From NCBI GenBank assembly GCA_004026145.2, contig CP034975.1:20395213-20459212 (forward strand): 64,000 bases of DNA, given 5' to 3'. Positions 48,258-60,530 of this stretch are shown here, piece after piece. How positions within the stretch are numbered: the stretch's first letter is position 1; every line of letters begins with the position of its first letter. The stretch is from Takifugu bimaculatus (taxonomy: Eukaryota > Chordata > Actinopteri > Tetraodontiformes > Tetraodontidae). Below the pieces are notes generated by a model. The model did not search any database, had not been told where the DNA came from, and saw nothing but the letters and a program-made list of their open reading frames with translations. A program made the position numbers and the translations under genes.

Positions 48258-50379
48258 TGGTGGTTCAACTGCTTCTGTCCTCATGCTGTGCCATCAAAAG
48301 GAACACACACACACACACTCACCGCAGGCTGAGACACACTGGCCAAGTAGCCGATAAGACCCTCAAAAGTTCCTTTATAGAAACATTTGGCATCATACAC
48401 CAGGGTTAACAATCCTGCTTTTCAACACTCACCCACCGCGCAGGCACACACACCGATGGTCACGGAGTGTAACCCAGGCGTCAGCTGGGAGCTGGAGGTT
48501 GAATGGGCCGCTTTTCTGAAGCAGACGCAATATCGGAACTTTTGCATGCAATAAACGTTTTACTAGTTTGCTTAATTTCCCAGCTTGTTATTGTTTTTCT
48601 GCGGTAGCTGATACTATCTGGCTTCCGCCTTTAAAATAACACAGTTTCATGGATCTGTATTTGGGACTAAAACACATATTTGTGTATTTGGGTGTTAAGC
48701 CATAAATGCAGATTATTCTTTTGGACTGGCATTACTGCACCCGTCAGGCCAGAGGGAGCTCTGCGCACACATGAATCATCTCATACCAGCGTATGTTCTT
48801 TCTCAGTTTTCATGAGCTCATCTTCCCTCTATCATCCACTTCCTCTCTGTAACTTCAAACAGACCTGCTTTTTATCATTCTGCTATTCTGCAGTTCACTC
48901 TCACTGACAGTTTTACGGGTTTCATTCCAAAACACTACACGTCCAGTTTTGAAAACTGCCGCTACCTGAAAGAAATGAGCAGATATTTGAACCAGGTACA
49001 GTCGGTGATTTACTGGCAATCATAAAATGACTCTGGGAGTCTTGAGATATGGCATCATGTGGGCGCGGTGGATGACCTAGACAGGGTTAGCAGTTCATGC
49101 ATGAATGATTAGCAAAGCTGTTTTTAACAGCAGGACCAGGAACTTTTGGCAAAATGCTGTTTTATGGTGGTTTTTCAGGACCTGATGCAGTATAGTTGTT
49201 GAAGAAGTTACAGGATTTTTGGAAAAAGTCAACAGTTCATGTTACACTTCAGTGTCCCTGTTATTGACGAGTGAATCATGGGAAGCACGGTAGTAGTGCA
49301 GATTATCTCGCCAAAAGGCTGGTACAAATGCTGTCAGATCCAAGAAATGTCATCGAGTTCTTGAGGTGGCGAGAACAAGAAGTACATTGGTCCGGGCCAG
49401 GACTTTTCATACTTTATGAGAAACTGCAGAGGCAGAACTCATCACTCTCCCACTGCAGGAAGCTCTCCTCCTGCTCGCTCATGCTAGTTCTTTCCATGAA
49501 TTATCACATCTGGCTAAACCTAGATCACAATATGACACGGAACACAGTAGAAGAGGAGCATTAGCCTCACCAGCAGACACCACTTCTCTTGTTTATAGCA
49601 TCCAGCATGTACACAACACACAACCAGAAACACTGCAACTGCCTGCCTGGTGTTGTATTTTACCAGTGTAAGTATTAGCTACTGACTAGTGTAACAAAAG
49701 TATCACAACACAACGCGTGCTGTTTAGTTAATAGTTATTAACACATTGATGTGTTCATAGATAAAGCTATAGATTGGAACAAAAAAAACATGAGCAAAGT
49801 TTTAATTCTCTAAGAATACCACACTGTCTCAGCTCCTTCCATGTTTACCTTCTTCCTTGTCATTGTTTTTTTTGTTAGTATTCTTACTTTTGGCGGCGGG
49901 CACAGTCAAAACTCTTACACAACCTGTTTCTGTGAAGAAAATTTATAATAAAGAATTACTTCCATAAACTCTGAGCAGTCTTTTCAATTTTAAAGCACAA
50001 ATGTTCAAATGTGACAGATAGAAAAAAAAAACATGTCTGAAAGGAAGCAGCACTTTGGACCGGTTCTGGCTGGGATGGCTGACAGAGATGGTGCTTAATC
50101 CCGCGGATGTCTTGGAAACGGCCTTCTTTGGCTGAACAAGTACAGCATGATTTCAGAGGGCCTGTCTGGCAGCGCCTGTTTGGGCTGTCTTGATGACCAC
50201 AGGAGGAGGGAGGGGAGCTGAAACAGGTGATCCTCAATGACCGTCTGCATCTTTCAGGCTCGGTCACCATGATGAAGTATTGCACCCTGTCAGAATATGC
50301 AAATACACACAACCCAGAGGCCGTCGCCTCTGCAGTCACGCTCTTAGCGTTGTTATTGTTTAAATCTTCGATTTCAAGA
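48258..50379. other. Unique non-coding DNA
   Basis: A short CA run lies at 48304-48319, an octamer ATGCAAAT at 50297-50304 and a poly-A run at 50022-50031. The 97-codon ORF at 49271-49564 and the 127-codon minus-strand ORF at 49956-50339 show no known domain. No gene is supported. Confidence 0.5.
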
Positions 50380-51560
50380 AAAAGTACGATTTATGAGTAA
50401 AATATAACTCTCACCTGCTGCCACCCACTTCCTCAGGTCCTTACAATGACTTACCACCCTCCCCAATTGCTCTGCTTCCTTGCACGTCCCCCCCTTTTCC
50501 ACTGATCCTTCCAATTACATCGCCCGTCTGTGCACCGGGCGGTGACCACACTGTACATCTTTGCACTCTGACTATGTTTTTACAGCGAGCAGACGCAGAC
50601 ATTGAGGTATTTAGGGTTATTCTTTCGGTCAGGCCCTGCGCGCAATTGAGCCATCCCGCAAAATTGAAGGCTAATCGAGCTGTGGACCGATTTGGCTTCC
50701 GGTGCCATTAGATCATACTTAGCAGGTGAAAGTTTTGCTGAACCTCAATTTTTATTAAGACGCACTTCGAAAAGTAAGACAGCATGAGCTAACGTGCAGG
50801 AGTCAGGCTATTTGATTATATAAACTGCATCTTCTGCACCACATTTCTCTGAGGTGTTTATGGAAATCCTCTGACCATTTGGGCGAATATAAAAAAGAAG
50901 AAAAATACAGAGTTTGCCTTAATCAGATGCGAGCAGCCGGAGTGCTTAACTGAACTGTTATTTTTTGTGGTTTTGAGGCCAGTGGGCACGTCGTTTTTAC
51001 TGTGTTTACGTTTCAGATTTGAAGCAATACATATATAACAAATTATGCACATCACCTTCTCATATTAGGCCCAGTCTGGACGCTGGCATGTAGCTGGAGC
51101 TGGTAAAAGGTCTGCCAAGGCCAAAAACCACTGGAAAAAGTGTGTGGGCTGAGCTGTGGATTCAGTCAGGCCTTTGTAACATGTGCAAGAGAATTTTCAC
51201 TGTAAGAATGCAGCTGATTTAAGTGTATTTACCCAGAGGAGTGGACTCAAAAGGAGCGGATTAGAAGAGAGCAAATTATTGAAATGAAATCAATCAGCAC
51301 AGCTAATCATGCTGAACTGTGCGCCATGGCTGGGTTTTCCCTCCTAAAGCATTACAAGTGCGACCCAGGATATGTGCTGGGGTGCAAGGTCCCACAGAGA
51401 TTATTGAGAAATGAGCGGAGTTTAGCCCTTCACGTGTTTCCCATTTCCAATTCTTAGCAAAGTGCAACAGACCGTTTGTCCACATTTCCCCCGGAGTTGA
51501 TCATGAGCGTGGTTGGAATCTCTGTTATTATCTAAATGAGGCTAAACAGTCCACTGAGGG
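50380..51560. promoter_or_regulatory. Candidate regulatory block
   Basis: Repeat-free sequence with recurrent AT cores: GGCTAATCGAGCTG and GCCATTAGATC at 50665-50715, AATCAATCAGC and GCTAATCATGCTG at 51285-51315. No ORF above 70 codons. Regulatory role inferred from texture only. Confidence 0.3.
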
Positions 51561-53440
51561 TGGAAGACAAAGACGCGGCGAGCCAAATTCATCTAGAGGA
51601 TCAGGCGGATGCTTGGTTCATTTCTGAAGTTTGGCCACCATCTCTGTTCACATTAACGTAGTTTCTGATCGAACAGGAAACCTGCGGTTTGATGATCCCA
51701 TTAGATCAAATTTCCACTTTTTGGGGGGAGGGAGGGGTTCTCAGCAGTACAGATGACTCACTTTTTAGACGCAGTGGTGGCCATTTCCACTGGCAGCAAA
51801 ACTTTGTAGAATAACAACTATTAGCAGCATCCTTTTAACACCATTTGCCCCATTCAGACGCCTCTTTTTCAACTGCTGTCTTTGTTCACTGTTGTCTTTC
51901 ATCAATTTCATCACCTAAGCTTTAATCAGCTGGTCAGGAGCTTTTGGAGCCACAATGTGGCACCAAACATAATCTCTCCAACCATTTTTTACTTTTACAA
52001 ACACCATTTAGATTGAAGAAGAAATGTCTGGTTATGCCTCAACACCCAAATATTAACTATTGTTCACCAGCACTAACTTGGTCACAGTTTTGTGGCTTTC
52101 TTTGTCTATAAATACATATTGGTGAAGCATGTCTTTCCGTTAAGACAGAAAGTCACGCAACAGGAGATATTTAGCATATCTGGACTTCACTGGCTGCTCT
52201 GTGGCTGAGAGTATTGGGCAAAAATACTGCCCAGTTAGCAAAATGTGCAAACCTGCATCTGCAAGGTCTTCGTCTTCTTGCCAGCTTTATCCCTTTCAGA
52301 GTCACGGGGACGTGCACATGCTAATGATAGCACCGCTAAAACAGTGAAAAGGAGGCACAGGAGTAGCTAATGTGCTCTTCATTTTAAAATGCTTGTGACA
52401 GGTTGAATTCTGAAAACACTAACATTTCCTTCCTGCTCTGTATTATAGTTTGTGTTTACATTGATTTTGCTGACAATTTCAAGCTTCCAGAGTTGCCAGT
52501 TTTCCCCTGAAGTCCCCCACCCACAGAAAGGTGTCAAAATCACTTTATTAAGGCCACTGAAACATGGAGATTGTTGTGAATTTGCTTTTATTTATACATT
52601 TCAGTCTAACTAAAGCCTATTCAGCAGGCTGGGAAAGCTGGAAAAATGGGCTCAATCACATGTTGACGTCCAGTAGTGGGAAAAAAAAGGACCTAACTGA
52701 CAGTTGTGACCAGCTACAAGCAAGTCCAGAGAAAACCGCATCCAGTCCCACTGGATTCTGGGGGCTGATTGCTGAATAAATTCAGAAAATAATTTGTTTT
52801 ACCAGCCTGCCCTGTCTGTAGAGCATCTGTTGATTTAAAAGGAAACTTCCATGTCGGGAATACATTTTATGCTATTACTATGCTTGAAAGAAATGCTACA
52901 ATCACCCAAAAGAAAATATTCAACTGTTGAATCTGAAACTCAGACTGATAAGCTGCAGGATATTGAACCTGGAACTTCCATTTATCTAGTCCTTCAGAAT
53001 CTACAGTATTACAGGGCGGTTCATGTGGGACTCAGAAGAACAGGTCTTTGTATCCTTTTAAGAACCAACAACTCCAATTATGAGTTGCTATCATACACGC
53101 TGTGAGCCCACATGATGAATTAGCATCAGTGGTTTTCAAAACAACAGTGAAAGACTGAAGTAGTCAAGCAATTGGAAACAAAATGTAGCGCTTTGAAAAG
53201 GTGAAATGGTAAACTAAGAACTTAGGCGAGCACACAGAACAGGAACCACTCTGGTGGGTTTTATGTCACCTGGCTGGGTGTCTGATCCATTTGTGGTTCT
53301 GGTTTGAATTCCTCAGCTGACCGCTGCAGGCCACATGAAACTGAGCAGCGAGCGCAGGTGTACACCGGTCTGTCCCAGGCCACATCTGACACCTGCGTCC
53401 ACTTCACACCCTTTCAGCCCACCAGAGCATCTTGTGCCTG
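51561..53440. other. Unique non-coding DNA
   Basis: I recognise no gene. The 84-codon ORF at 52851-53105 has an even amino-acid mix but no domain I know and no good splice context. GGTTTGAATTCC at 53301-53312 looks like a tRNA-type B box without a matching A box. Confidence 0.45.
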
Positions 53441-53449
53441 GATATGCAG

Positions 53450-53463
53450 CCGGCTGGTGGCGC
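53450..53463 (+). promoter_or_regulatory. Weaker CTCF-like site
   Basis: CCGGCTGGTGGCGC matches the 14-base CTCF consensus at 12 positions and follows TGCAG. It has the opposite orientation to the site at 45.65 kb, giving a divergent pair 7.8 kb apart. Confidence 0.25.
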
Positions 53464-53688
53464 ATCCCAAATGGAAGGTGGTCGCCGCGGTCGAGCCAGA
53501 CTGCTGGGATGCAGGCAGAGGAAAACCAAAAAGAAAACTGTCCTACTTGAAGCTTAGAGGCAGGAAACCCGGGATAATAACCCGTCCATGGTAACGACAG
53601 TGTGTCTTTCTCCGCGGGCACATGAGTGTTCCGCACCTCCTCTAATCTGACCTTCCACAGACTGACTGGCAGTATCACTAGTGTGGAT

Positions 53689-53689
<1 letters not shown>

Positions 53690-53721
<32 letters not shown>
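53690..53721. repeat. (TG)16 microsatellite
   Basis: Sixteen perfect TG units followed by a GGTGGGTG degenerate end. Confidence 0.96.
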
Positions 53722-53729
<8 letters not shown>

Positions 53730-54899
53730 CTTATAGGTGCTTGTCCCCAGGACTACTTTGTGAGCACCCAGCCAGCCCACTGTCAACCGCAGGTGAAATG
53801 GCACCAGAGTTCCCGGCTGGCCAGCAGACTAATATGGGCTCTCACTACAGCATATAACACACTGTGACGAGCGTGAGCACGTGCACCGCCGCCCTACCAT
53901 GGGAATGCACGGTTATACATCTGGTTATGATGGGAAATAGCGGCTTTGGGGCTCCATAGCGGCTTGGCAACTGGACTAAGGCTGGAAGGAAAATTGGAAT
54001 GTGCGGTGGGAAATGCAGCATTGGAAAGGAAACACCCCACAATTCCATTCATGGTCAGGCATGAATATGTAATCACCTCAGTATCAATTAATGTAATTAC
54101 CCAATTGGTTATCCAGTCCAACAGAATTACGACACATTTCTCTGCAATTTATTTTGTGTTTCGTTGCTCAAAAAGTTCTCTTAAAAGTATGATAGAGGTT
54201 GGAAATCATGGAAACACTTCTGAAATGGCCTAGGTGTTAGCTTTTGTTCATATTTGCAAAAAAATTAATTTATTTAAAGTTCAAAATTCACACCCAATTT
54301 AACATTTAACGCCAGACAGCAATAAACACTGCTAGGATATTTCACACATGGACAATCTTGAAAGTACGTATACACTCGCATACCTTGAAACAACAAAGTT
54401 AACTGTCTTTTTAATAGCTGAAATACCAAAATTATATTGTTTAAAATAAAACTTCCGTCATGCCTCTTTGTCTTCTCGTTTTCTTTGCTGAGAAGCAGAC
54501 AGATGGGTGATGGCCTCCTCAGCTCTCGGCTCCTTGTTGAAGGTGTTTTGATGAGTCGGGCCAGGTGTCTTAAATTACTCAGAACTTTTACTTCCAAGTT
54601 CATGTTTGCTGTGTATGACGTGGGATTTTATCCTCTTCCATCTCCCATCCATCCCACTTTCTTGTCCTGACCCCCCTTCCCCGACACTTCCTGTCCCTCT
54701 TCCTCCATTGTTCTCCCGGTCCTACGCATCCGACATCTGACCTCTTCCAAGTTTCATTTTGACTTTTGGGGGCCATAGTTTGGGGGGAGCCCAATAAAAG
54801 CCTGACAAGCCTTATGGATGAAAGAAGCCTTGTAGTCCTGGGTGAGGATTAATTGAACAATGGAAGGACACCCCCGTTTCCTTTCCCTCCATTCAGAAG
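53722..54899. other. Unique non-coding DNA
   Basis: No gene, repeat family or strong motif is seen. The pyrimidine-rich stretch 54640-54740 keeps short ORFs open on both strands. Confidence 0.5.
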
Positions 54900-55160
54900 T
54901 AGAGTCACAGGTCATCTTTAGATGTGTCACTCCCAGCAGTTAAATTCCTGCTTTATTGCCACTAGCAGGGGCAAACGGCTGAGAAAGAGCACTCGTAAAT
55001 TAGCAGTAGTAGAGATCCCGGCTGAGTCAGACTTGTTCATTCACATGCAAATAGACTTTTTTATTGAGCCGTTAAGGCCTCTACCTCCGGATGACATCAG
55101 AAGATCCATTATGGGGAACATTTGCAACATTTAGCATACTTAACATCATCTCTTCTGCTA
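54900..55160. promoter_or_regulatory. Candidate regulatory element with octamer motif
   Basis: A perfect octamer ATGCAAAT lies at 55045-55052 inside repeat-free sequence with further AT cores (GTAAATTAGCAG, AGTTAAATTCC). A POU-factor site is the obvious reading; no other evidence is available. Confidence 0.35.
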
Positions 55161-55239
55161 TTAAAAGACAGAAGACAAGAAGACTACTCAGATGCTGGTA
55201 CAGTCAACCATCTGATGCCCCATTTTGCACTTGCTGCAG

Positions 55240-55341
55240 GTGTCCTCTTCTGTTGTGCGACAAGAGGAAGATTTGTTAGCACAAATACTGAACAGGATGC
55301 CTGGAAGCTACCTGGGTTGACCGATGAGAGCAAGCAGACAG
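55240..55341 (+). other. Weak exon candidate, 102 nt
   Basis: The interval is bounded by an acceptor-like TTGCTGCAG (ending 55239) and a strong donor-like ACAG/GTAAGC (55341/55342). It is 102 nt long, a multiple of three, and open in the frame that reads VLFCCATRGRFVSTNTEQDA and on. I do not recognise the peptide, the pyrimidine tract before the acceptor is modest, and one such interval in 64 kb is compatible with chance. Confidence 0.15.
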
Positions 55342-56525
55342 GTAAGCATCAGCACTCGGATGCTTCTGCCCTGCCAGGCAGGATTTTGCCCATTTTCAGG
55401 TGGTCTCGAGCACATTGCTAATTCAAAACAGCAAAGATTTTTTAAAAAATGATGAAAAAATGAGGAGGGGAGAGAGAAAAAGGCAGAAAAACTTCAATCT
55501 TCTGAAATGGGAAAATGAACAAGGAACATATGAAGCGAATCAGGCAATCAGGAAGACAATGACAGGAAGAGTAATGCACTGGAGTCATAAAAAAAGCTCC
55601 CTGAGTATCGTAAGCAAAATCCCAAAATGGCACGAGAGATTTTGTCAGTTTCCAGATTGATTCAGATATAATAGCTAATTTTCCATGCTGCCAAAATATG
55701 TCAGATAAATATAGTGAGAGCGAGTTAAGAAGCAGCAATAGCATAGATGCTGCATTAGTCTGAGTGATTGTTAATAGACTCCTTCACAGGCTCAGATCTC
55801 AGTTGCTCAGCTATATCACAGAGCTGGTCCACTTTCTTCATTTAATCATTTTTAATTTTCACTGAGAGCACAGTTACTTGTCTAAGCCTGCTCTGATGCA
55901 TTTCCCCATGACGGGAGTTTAATCAGCCACTTACGGGAGCTGAGAAGAAAAACTCTGGAGCAAGCCAATTTGCAGCTAATTAGACCACATGTGCCCGACG
56001 CAGCCCTGCTGTAAACACGACTGCATCTGACTCTCATTACAAAGCCGAAATGAAATCGGCTCCGAGCCGTGCAGCCATAGCAGAAACCCCTGGCACACAC
56101 GCCTGGCGAGGCTTCGCGGGGCCTTGCGGCTGATGTGATGCGCCACACCGTGAAGCACTTTGAGTCAACTAATTAACACACGGCCGTTTGCTTTCTGCCT
56201 TTGAAAATATACAAATTGGAAAAACATTCCCACTTGTGCCCAGGGCGAGATCCATCTAACCTGACCGGCCCTCACAAATCACTCAGGGGTCTGGAGGTTG
56301 CAGCATCTCCAGATTGCGGTCCTGACACCCAGACACATTTCTCAGCTGTCACCAGGCGCACATAAACAACCCCCTAACCAACAAATACTGCCAGAAAGTG
56401 TTGTTAAACACACTGGAAACAAAGCAGACACAAGGCCGTGCAGCGGGCCCCCGCTCCAGTGCGCCATTCATCTTCTCCCTCACGTTGATGGCGAAGCGGC
56501 TGTTATGAGTAACGCCACATAACGT
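55342..56525. other. Unique non-coding DNA
   Basis: A-rich sequence at 55430-55500 and moderately CpG-rich sequence at 56040-56140. No repeat family or gene is recognised. Confidence 0.5.
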
Positions 56526-56705
56526 GGTGCTCTTGGCTACAGGACAGAAGTGTTGATTTGCGGGTCAGTACATGAGTAATTAAAAACAGAGTAGAGAGCG
56601 TATAATTAATGGGTTCATTAGGCACAGGTAATTTCAGGGTTCCTGAATTAACAAAGTGAAGCAGAAGGAGGGAGTGATTAACTACGCCTCTGCATTGACT
56701 CTAAT
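56526..56705. promoter_or_regulatory. Candidate homeodomain-rich element
   Basis: TAATTA occurs at 56577-56582 and 56603-56608, with TTCATTAGG, GGTAATTTC, GAATTAAC and GATTAAC nearby, all within 150 repeat-free base pairs. The density of TAAT cores is above that of the surroundings. Confidence 0.35.
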
Positions 56706-59539
56706 TCACTATATAAGCACAGTCACAACCGGACTGAGCCTGCATAAGTCAGGCCTCCAAGGCTAAACTGAGCACATTTACCAGTCCAGAATGATACAGA
56801 AATGACCATCAGCAACTGGGGGATTTTTCCAGCCAGGCTGTCAGATGAAAGACGAGACCTCCAAACTGATAAAGAGGTGAAGCTCGTGGTAGGAAACTTA
56901 AACAAACCCCGGTGAGCCTGACTGAATGTGTGCATATACACATGTATGTATGTATGTTTGCATGCGTGTCATGCAGCCATTTCCCCCCTGGGAGAGACAC
57001 GGAGTGTCAGCCTACGAGGCTGTCAGTGGCTGCTCACCGGCAGCCTATAAGTTCACCTTTAGAATAACAACCAGTCCCTTATTGAATAACCTCTGTTTCA
57101 CCTAACCCCCCCATTGCACCCCACATCTGCCTCCAAAAGACCAAATTTAAAGCTTAATATGAGCCCGGTTTGAATCGTTATTGATAAATCTACGTTCCTC
57201 AACCCAGCCGCTACAAATTACCATATTACGGGGCTTATGGGTTTTAGTTTTGGAGGCCTGGCCCAAAATTCTGATGGGGGAGAGCAGCTTTTGTCTGTCA
57301 AAGGTGATAGAGACGCAAGCTGGAGTCAGGAAAATAGATCAAACAGGACAGAGGCAGTGGAGACAGTGATGGCCGCCACCTCATCTCGGCTTAAGGTTTG
57401 CAAATGGAAACTTTGGTGAAAGTTAATATTTGCTGCAGTCTGCCAAGGCGATCACTTTTTTGAGGACTGGTTCATTCTGTAATGCAAGACGAGACAAAAC
57501 GGCGCTTCTTTTAATTTAAATTTTTAATTTTAACTTTAAATTTTGATTTAAAATGGTCGCCTGAAGTCCTGTTAGCTGCGTTGGCTGATCACCAATTCCT
57601 CTGGAGTTGCAGCATCGGCTGACGTAACAACATGTAAATGACGCTGGACCCCCTCAGTTGGTGCAACAATGTTTCTCTGACATGTTTTTACCAACTTTTG
57701 CATTAGTTGATATCCTTCCCCATGGAAAATGATTTCATTTTAATGTAAAAAAAACCCAAATAATTGGATGAAACACAATTCCTCAGAGTTAAGGCAGCAT
57801 CTGATGGTAATATTAGCACCAGCGCTGCGTCTCCTTCAGCCAGGTGGCAGACAGAGGGAACGTGATGAAAGACAGATGTTTGGACTACTGTTGAGAAGAT
57901 CTGATGTCTGGTGTCCACTCCAGCGCTGGATCCTATTAGATGACTCAGTTAAAATTTGATGCTGCTTCGTGAAATTGCAAATTCTGACAGGTGTCGGCAA
58001 CATCAGCTTAACAGCAACCATATGAATCCTCTGTTTGCAATATTTGTTTGCCTTTTGGGATTAAGGTTACATTTCTGGAGGCTGAATCACACCCGCAGCA
58101 TCACCAGACCCCAGAGCTCGACATGCACCTCACCAGGTTTGCATCTAAACTTCACGGAGGTCGGTCAGTCTGTGGTCAAACCCTCACATTTCTGGTCTTT
58201 GAGTAATGTCCGAAAGGACAAGATCAGGAATACAAGCAGGCGCAGCCTTGGAGATGATGGGTGAGGAGCTAAGACAAAACAGAGTCGCTACTTTCCTGGT
58301 CCTGGTCCTGCTACCCCGGACTAGGATCAGTAAAAGCAGCATGAAGACAAAGACAAAGACCGTGGAGTTGATGTGAAGGCATATAACAGGAGCGCTCAAT
58401 GACGCCCTGCTGGCGTGATGGAGTGTAGGTTATGAACATTCACGGTTTAGGTTACAATCATAAACACTTCAGCACAATGAGCACAAGTTGACGGTTAATG
58501 TCAAGAATGTACAAAAAATGAAGATATGTCACCTATAATCAGTATTACAGAAACACACACACACCAAATCTTTCATCTAACTCCCAGCAGACTCACGACA
58601 CCAAACTGTTCTTCACTCTGTGATTTCATAATGATCTTGACAGAGCTGATAGTTTACCGCACGTGTTAATGTCTTCCTTTCTGCCTGGAGACACAAGTCT
58701 TTGGTGGACACAGCACAAGGGTCAAAGGGCATTGTTGTGGAATGCGGCACCATGGACGCAAACTTAATGAAGTCATCTCCAGAGTCAGCCCCAGAGCTGA
58801 AGTCATGACGGCGTCTGGATGCTCCTGTCAGGCTGTCTAACATGACGGTGCATGCAACCTGAGGTAGGCAGGCACGTTATAAAAATACTTGGAAATGTTT
58901 TTTAGAAATACCCCCAGGTTTGGCAAACGCCTGTAAACCAAAGGCAACATGACAGAGCTGCAGATTCCATATGCCCAGCTCTGCTACTCGATCAGCTGTA
59001 GTCAGCAGTTAGAAGTTAGCATGCTCTTTAGCATAATTCACAGATGATTCTCCTCTTTTCATAAACAGCTGAACTGAATGAACCGTTGCATACATGTAGA
59101 AAATGGATTAGTGTCGCAGCTGGCTGGCGACAGGTCAGCTGGCTGCAGCTGTGATCGAAATTCACTTCATTTTAGCTAAGTAGTCTGAGGAATGAAATAG
59201 AGGGAATTAGAGCCTTATTGGCAGCCAGCAATGCTAACCTACTGGAAGCACTTTTGTTCTACTGCCATTTTAGTTCTTTATTAAACTCAGGGTACGGAAC
59301 AACACAGGAATAACTGACGATGAACAGAGAAAATACTAACAAACAGTTTTCGGTTTGTGACCAATTTCAGGCTCCTAGCATGTTCTTCAAGTATTAGCTT
59401 TGGTCATCACAATCATAATTGGCTACTACCAAAAGACAAAAAGGTAGACTGAAAGACAGTAAACTCACCAAATAAAAAGCAAGAATCTCGCTGTTGATGC
59501 CCAAATGACCTGCTGGCAGTTAACGTAGCAGAAGGCTTC
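56706..59539. other. Unique non-coding DNA
   Basis: A short TATG run lies at 56942-56957 and an AT-rich, self-complementary-looking stretch (AATTTAAATTTTTAATTTT) at 57513-57550. No gene is seen; ORFs up to about 100 codons have no domain features. Confidence 0.5.
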
Positions 59540-59900
59540 TTATGAGTCAGTGTCTAATGTGAAACTCTTATTAATTTACGCCACTTAAGGCAATTTTCCA
59601 GTGAGACTTGTTTTTAACCAAGGAGGGGACAGGCAATTAGATGATTCTGGTTATGGCAGAGCTCTGCTTGTTTAGGCATAACGAATCAAGCATGTTGTCT
59701 GCGCTGTGAAAGAGTCATTAGATAAACAGATGACAGCAAAGCGGACGGTTAGGAGCTCCACACTTAATGATGGTTATCCTCTAACCAAACGCGTGGCCAT
59801 AATCATTATGTTAATAATACCCTAAGTTCATGTGGCGGCATGAAAAGTTGTCAGGCGTGACGCACTTGCCTCGATGAAGCTGTCCAGTGAAAGTGGAGAC
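59540..59900. promoter_or_regulatory. Candidate regulatory block
   Basis: It starts with an AP-1-like TGAGTCAG near 59543 and continues with AT cores (TTATTAATTTACG, GGCAATTAGATG, CTTAATGATGG, CATAATCATTATG). Repeat-free and without an ORF of note. Confidence 0.35.
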
Positions 59901-60379
59901 AGATGAGGAATTCCAGCAGGTTTCAGAGAAAAGAGAGATTTTTAAAAGAAAAGCAGCCACGTTCCATTTTTGGTGCCTTAGCAACACTTATTTGTTTCAC
60001 TTATTTCTGCAATCCATCCCAGGCGTCACCCTGCTGCCCGCTCTCACTTTTCAGCACTCTGGTTCATTAGGCAGTGATTCAGCTCACCGTTATTTGCACA
60101 ACATGAAAATACATAGAAAAGAAACAAGTAGTTCATGTATCTTTTTCTCTTTTGGGGAAAAACAATAGTAAGATCCACAGCACAGTCAAATTTGAAAGTG
60201 GAGTTTATTTGATGTTTGGAGGGCTGCTGGTGGAACATAAACCGCCCTGTCGCGACAAGGCTAAACCCCATTTAAAGTCAAGTTGCTTTCTGAATGGACA
60301 TGCCATTAAAAAAGAACTTTTCTTTTTTAAAGACACTTCCCATCTATAAATCCCGACCTAAAGGGAGTTTCAGTGCGGC
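59901..60379. other. Unique non-coding DNA
   Basis: No feature is recognised. The 93-codon ORF at 59887-60168 is unstructured. Confidence 0.5.
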
Positions 60380-60530
60380 CTGTGTAGGAGAACACAAATA
60401 ACACGTCATTCCCTTTCGCTCGTGGACTTGGGGGCAGTGAAGCAATAAAACGCGGCGCTGCCCTCCGATAGCCCCGGCGGAGTCGTTTTAGTCGCACCGT
60501 CACAGAAAATCCAGGTAAGGGATTTACCAA
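60380..60530 (+). promoter_or_regulatory. Small CpG-rich patch ending in a donor-like site
   Basis: AAAACGCGGCGCTGCC, GCCCCGGCGGAGTCG and GTCGCACCGTC cluster just before CCAG/GTAAGG (60514/60515). This is how a short CpG-rich untranslated first exon could look, but no TATA, initiator or downstream exon is identified. Confidence 0.2.

Noticed and set aside
53255..53320. Second tRNA-derived SINE suggested by GGTTTGAATTCC
   Set aside because: Only the B-box-like motif is present; no A box at the right distance and no recognisable body.
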